A DNA stretch of 64,000 nt, taken from positions 124,001 to 188,000 of the forward strand of contig NZ_GL538352.1 of assembly GCF_000148995.1 (NCBI RefSeq). Reading direction: 5' to 3'. The notes under the pieces are model-generated. The model had not been told where the DNA came from. It made no database searches and worked only from the letters and a program-made list of their open reading frames with translations. The number at the start of each line of letters is the position of its first letter. Positions within the stretch are counted from its first letter, which is position 1. The translations under genes and the position numbers were made by a program. Of the stretch, positions 61,441 to 64,000 are shown piece after piece. The stretch comes from Listeria grayi DSM 20601. GTDB lineage: Bacteria; Bacillota; Bacilli; Lactobacillales; Listeriaceae.

Positions 61441-61818
61441 ATGAAGAAAACATTGATTTGCGGCGTTATTTTCGCCGGCCTTGCTGTAGCGTTAGGAGCT
61501 TTCGGCGCGCATGCCTTAAAACCGATCCTCGGAAGCTATCAGGCAACTTGGGAAACAGCGGTACATTATCAAATGTACCACGCGCTAGCACTGCTATTTC
61601 TTGGACTATTAGGCGATCGAAAAGACCAACGTTTTTTAGCTACAGCAAGCTTGCTATTTAGTTTGGGAATCGTTCTTTTCTCAGGAAGCTTATATGTGTT
61701 AGCAATCAGTCACATCAAGCTATTAGGTGCAATAACGCCACTTGGAGGAGTCTGTTTTATAGCAGCGTGGGTATTGACGCTCTTAAACGTTATCAAACAA
61801 AAAAAATCTTTATTTTAA
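61441..61818 (+). CDS. DUF423 membrane protein (YwdK-like)
   Basis: 125 aa, four helices. The DUF423 opening GVIFAGLAVALGAFGAHALK and the middle WETAVHYQMYHALALLFLGLL are unmistakable. Function unknown; conserved with ywdI in Firmicutes. TAGGAGG precedes the ATG. Confidence 0.93.
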   Translation: MKKTLICGVIFAGLAVALGAFGAHALKPILGSYQATWETAVHYQMYHALALLFLGLLGDRKDQRFLATASLLFSLGIVLFSGSLYVLAISHIKLLGAITPLGGVCFIAAWVLTLLNVIKQKKSLF

Positions 61819-61949
61819 AGTAATTTAAAAACCGCGCCATCCCGCAGTTTCTTGTATAATATTGCAAGAAAATGTATTTTGTAATATCTTTTTAATAAAA
61901 AAAATTACAAAATAGGTTTTAAAGAAAAAAAGCCGGGGTATCTATAAGC

Positions 61950-62063
61950 ATAAGCAATGACATTCCATTACTTTTTCTCCCTTTTTAGTAATGTATTGTC
62001 TTTTCTTACCTTAAACTCCCTTTTTAAACCCTTAAACGGATTTTCGTTCGAGGGTCTTTTTTT
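61950..62063 (+). ncRNA. Candidate small RNA with CUCCC target-binding motifs (LhrC-like architecture)
   Basis: Hairpin 1: GACA..CATTAC (to 61971) pairs with GTAATG..TGTC, and its 16-nt loop presents CUCCC. A second copy of the 11-mer CTCCCTTTTTA (61977-61987 and 62016-62026) lies in the single-stranded linker. A rho-independent terminator (ACCCTTAAACG with CGTTCGAGGGT, TTTTTTT) ends the transcript near 62063. A sigma-B-like promoter GTTT (61916)-16 bp-GGGTAT (61936) lies just upstream. Expected length about 110 nt. No coding frame. Confidence 0.6.
62026..62063 (+). terminator. Terminator of the candidate small RNA
   Basis: ACCCT..AAACG pairs with CGTT..AGGGT and is followed by CTTTTTTT. Confidence 0.85.
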
Positions 62064-62107
62064 ATGTAGAAATAAGCGTTGCGTTTAGAAATTAGTTTTA
62101 TAAATGT

Positions 62108-62330
62108 TTGACAGACTTACAGGTTTTGTACGTATTAATGGTGGCAGGTTAGCAGCAAGTCTTTTTACATGCGCATTTCTAAATGCGGGAGCGGGATGTT
62201 TTTCATGCTCTAGATAGAAGCCGACTTTAAGTAAATAGCTTGGATATAGAAGGGATAGACTATTTATTTAGTCTAATAAACTCTCATCATTGGTGTTTTT
62301 TTAGAAAACGATTTATGCAATAAATCGTCA
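62108..62330 (+). other. Second structured non-coding stretch
   Basis: TTGACA at 62108 may open a promoter. Downstream: AAGTC (62157-62161) with GACTT (62223-62227) could enclose two hairpins, CGCATTT/AAATGCG (62172-62187) and GAGC..ATG/CATGCTC (62189-62210), giving a three-way junction. Further perfect hairpins are TAGACTA/TAGTCTA (62256-62275) and CGATTTA/TAAATCG (62309-62327). It could be an ncRNA or the leader of the next gene; I match it to no known class. Confidence 0.4.
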
Positions 62331-62422
62331 CTTTGCCACTTCAAATCCTCACAAAATCTCCACAGACATTTATTAAAAGATAGTGTAAAATGAGAATTCA
62401 ACGAAGAAAAGAGCGCAAACAA

Positions 62423-62680
62423 ATGCAATTAAAGCATCTTATGTACATACTAGCAGCTAGTTTAATGTTATTTTCTGTAAGTGTTCCGGCAACGGTGGCA
62501 ATAGCAAAAGAACAAACTGCAAGCCCAGCAACAAATCAAACAGACGGTAGCGCACCTTCACCGGGTGGCGGGGTAGGACGGGCACCTGTATCGGGCGGAG
62601 GAAATGCGAAACCAGCTCCGAAATCAAAGCCTAAACCTAAACCGGACAAAGGTAAAAGTAGATGGAAAACCATTTATTGA
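62423..62680 (+). CDS. Small secreted Pro/Gly/Lys-rich peptide
   Basis: About 85 aa from the ATG at 62423. Signal peptide (LMYILAASLMLFSVSVPATVAIA) with probable cleavage after AIA, then Ser/Gly/Pro-rich sequence and a repetitive basic KPAPKSKPKPKPDKGKSR end. No good ribosome site for this ATG or the one at 62390, so expression may be low or controlled. A terminator follows at 62703. Family not recognised. Confidence 0.55.
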   Translation: MQLKHLMYILAASLMLFSVSVPATVAIAKEQTASPATNQTDGSAPSPGGGVGRAPVSGGGNAKPAPKSKPKPKPDKGKSRWKTIY

Positions 62681-62702
62681 ACGTGTTTCAGAATTTGAAT
62701 AA

Positions 62703-62735
62703 AATAAACCTCGCTTCGGTGGGGTTTTTATTTTA
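62703..62735 (+). terminator. Terminator after the secreted peptide
   Basis: AACCTCGC pairs with GTGGGGTT (wobbles) around TTCG, then TTTATTTT. Confidence 0.8.
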
Positions 62736-62736
62736 A

Positions 62737-62774
62737 AAAGACCCCTACTTCGAAAAATAGTAGAGGTCTTAATT
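62737..62774. terminator. Second hairpin, terminator-like
   Basis: AAGACC..TACT pairs with AGTA..GGTCTT; T-poor on plus strand but A-rich at its left side, so it may act on the minus strand. Confidence 0.5.
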
Positions 62775-62868
62775 TTCATTTATGCCTAGTTTACCTTAAT
62801 AATAGTATTCGGAAAGAAGCTTCATAAAATTGCGGATTTTACTGATAAAAATTTTTCATAATAATCAA

Positions 62869-62911
62869 AACAACCAAATCCGTTCTTCAATTAAGAACGG
62901 ATTTGGTTGTT
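62869..62911 (-). terminator. Long inverted repeat, terminator of the SDR gene
   Basis: Perfect 19-bp arms (AACAACCAAATCCGTTCTT and its complement) with a 5-nt loop, just after the SDR stop on the minus strand, followed there by TTTTGATT. Unusually long for a terminator. Confidence 0.75.
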
Positions 62912-62922
62912 AAATCATAGCA

Positions 62923-63663
62923 TTACGCTAAAAATCCTCCATCAACTGCTAGACTGGCGCCGGTAATGTAGGAAGCTTCCTCGGAAAGAAGAAATGCCAC
63001 AGCTTTTGCGATTTCTTCGCCTTGGCTAATTCGTTTTAGGGGAATGCCGGTTTTTGCTACTGCTTCTGTTCCTTTTAGATCTGCTTGTGTCATTTCTGTA
63101 TCGATTACCCCGGGTTGCAGTTCATTGACACGTGATCCTTGTGCGCCGTAATCAATAGTAGCTGTTCGGGTAAGCCCTCTAATCGCATGTTTGGCACTAG
63201 AGTAATCTGGAGTGGGGCCGCCGCGATCTGCAAAAACACTAGAGATATTTACGATTGCGCCGCCAGCTTTAAGGATCTCTGGAATTTCATATTTCATACT
63301 GTAAAAAAGGCTGGAGAGATTGACGCGGATAACTTGGTCCCATTGTTCAATTGTCATATTGGCGATTTTTTCTTTGTATCCGCGCATGCCTGCATTATTT
63401 ACAGCGTAATGTAAGGTACCAAAGTTATCAACAACGGTCTTGATTGCCTTCTCTAAATCAGAGGGGATACTGACATCTCCTGGAATGGCAATCGCTATTC
63501 CGCCCGCTGCTTCGATTTCAAAAACGACTTGATCTAATTTTTCTTTGCGTCTTCCGAAAATGGCTACTTTAGCACCTCTTTCAGCTAACAGCTTTGCAGT
63601 AGCTGCGCCCATACCACTACCACCACCGGTAATAAACGCTATTTTATCTTTAAATGGTTGCAT
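62923..63663 (-). CDS. Short-chain dehydrogenase/reductase
   Basis: 246 aa, classical SDR. Cofactor motif GGGSGMG (residues 13-19), NNAG (89-92), catalytic Ser in VNISSVF and Tyr-x-x-x-Lys in DYSSAKHA; GASLAVDGGFLA ends the fold. FGRRKEKL after strand 2 suggests NADP preference. AAAGGAGG precedes the ATG. Substrate unknown; directly downstream of another SDR, probably one operon. Confidence 0.93.
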   Translation of the reverse strand: MQPFKDKIAFITGGGSGMGAATAKLLAERGAKVAIFGRRKEKLDQVVFEIEAAGGIAIAIPGDVSIPSDLEKAIKTVVDNFGTLHYAVNNAGMRGYKEKIANMTIEQWDQVIRVNLSSLFYSMKYEIPEILKAGGAIVNISSVFADRGGPTPDYSSAKHAIRGLTRTATIDYGAQGSRVNELQPGVIDTEMTQADLKGTEAVAKTGIPLKRISQGEEIAKAVAFLLSEEASYITGASLAVDGGFLA

Positions 63664-63677
63664 CTATATTCCTCCTT

Positions 63678-64000
63678 TTAATCAAAAGAAACTGATTCAC
63701 TGAAATTTTTCCATTTTTTCAATTCTTCAATGCGTCCCAAATCATTTTCTAATGCGATTGCGTAAGCATCTGTTCCTAAAGGAAGGCGAAGCGGTGGGGC
63801 TGTTGCTTTAGTGACTTCTACAATCACATCTGCCATTTTATCAGGGCTGCCGATCTCAGATCCGGTATGTGTTTCCAGATAATCTGATAATGCTCCGACG
63901 GTATTTTTATAATCATCGAGTACTTCATGTTTGACCATGGAAGAGCCTGCCCAATCAGTCCGGATTGCTCCCGGTTCGATAATGGTCACTTTCACACCGA
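63678..64000 (-). CDS. Short-chain dehydrogenase/reductase, partial (N-terminus outside window)
   Basis: The frame is open to the right edge; only the last ~107 residues are present. VKVTIIEPGAIRTDWAGSSM is the segment after the catalytic Tyr/Lys of classical SDRs of the oxidoreductase type, and the C-terminus LPLGTDAYAIALENDLGRIEELKKW is typical for that group. It lies 15 bp upstream of the next SDR on the same strand. Confidence 0.88.
   Translation of the reverse strand, partial: GVKVTIIEPGAIRTDWAGSSMVKHEVLDDYKNTVGALSDYLETHTGSEIGSPDKMADVIVEVTKATAPPLRLPLGTDAYAIALENDLGRIEELKKWKNFSESVSFD

Noticed and set aside
1-64000. CRISPR array or prophage
   Set aside because: No regularly spaced direct repeats and no integrase, terminase, capsid or lysis genes were seen.

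Overview
The window reads as chromosome of a low-GC Gram-positive bacterium, most likely a Listeria or close Listeriaceae relative. From memory of the L. monocytogenes map, several gene neighbourhoods match: nrdA-nrdB-flavodoxin-thioredoxin, cdaA-cdaR-glmM, glmS with a monofunctional ribF, hflXr-phosphoesterase-lplA2, ltaP-like next to an amino-acid permease, and the acetyltransferase-YwdI-YwdK cluster. In L. monocytogenes these blocks are far apart; here they are joined, so a rearranged or divergent species is likelier than L. monocytogenes itself. I see no prophage, intact insertion sequence, rRNA operon or CRISPR array.

Layout. 0-5 kb: a partial membrane-protein gene, then a class I ribonucleotide reductase operon under two NrdR boxes. 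5-12 kb: small and membrane genes, an EIIC-like permease with a GntR-like regulator, and an ABC-2 exporter with an acetyltransferase. 12-16 kb: a beta-glucoside-type PTS operon controlled by a BglG antiterminator with two RAT/terminator sites and a cre site, then five tRNA genes on the minus strand. 16-23 kb: the K+ importer KimA next to the c-di-AMP synthase operon cdaA-cdaR-glmM. 23-28.5 kb: a polytopic membrane protein, an inverted-repeat element, glmS with its ribozyme, a DUF218 protein and ribF. 28.5-32 kb: hflX (hflXr-like) with a leader peptide and attenuator, a phosphoesterase and lplA.

32-39 kb: an HxlR/MFS/aldo-keto reductase module with a shared operator, NUDIX proteins, a structured leader before a CD3324-type gene, a FusB-like EF-G-binding protein, and an FMN-type fumarate reductase lipoprotein. 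39-42 kb: an accessory patch of very small membrane proteins, an AT-rich DUF6270 gene and tRNA-Ser. 42-51 kb: reductase, glutamine-amidotransferase-like hydrolase, OppA-like lipoprotein, LTA-synthase-family enzyme, permease, VOC protein and CorA. 51-58 kb: a YhgE/Pip protein between two GntR regulators, then DUF975, a PPP phosphatase and a DUF915 hydrolase. 58-62 kb: DUF420, pdxK, a HAD phosphatase, an acetyltransferase, YwdI-like and DUF423 proteins. 62-64 kb: a candidate CU-rich small RNA, a second structured stretch, a small secreted peptide and two short-chain dehydrogenases, the last cut by the window edge.

The most interesting signals are non-coding: a 13-codon leader peptide with an Arg-Leu-Arg arrest-like motif ahead of the hflXr-like gene, a candidate LhrC-like sRNA near 61.95-62.06 kb, a structured leader near 35.7 kb, and a terminator-flanked inverted-repeat element at 24.2 kb. 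All functional calls come from reading the sequence and recalled family knowledge; no database search was run.
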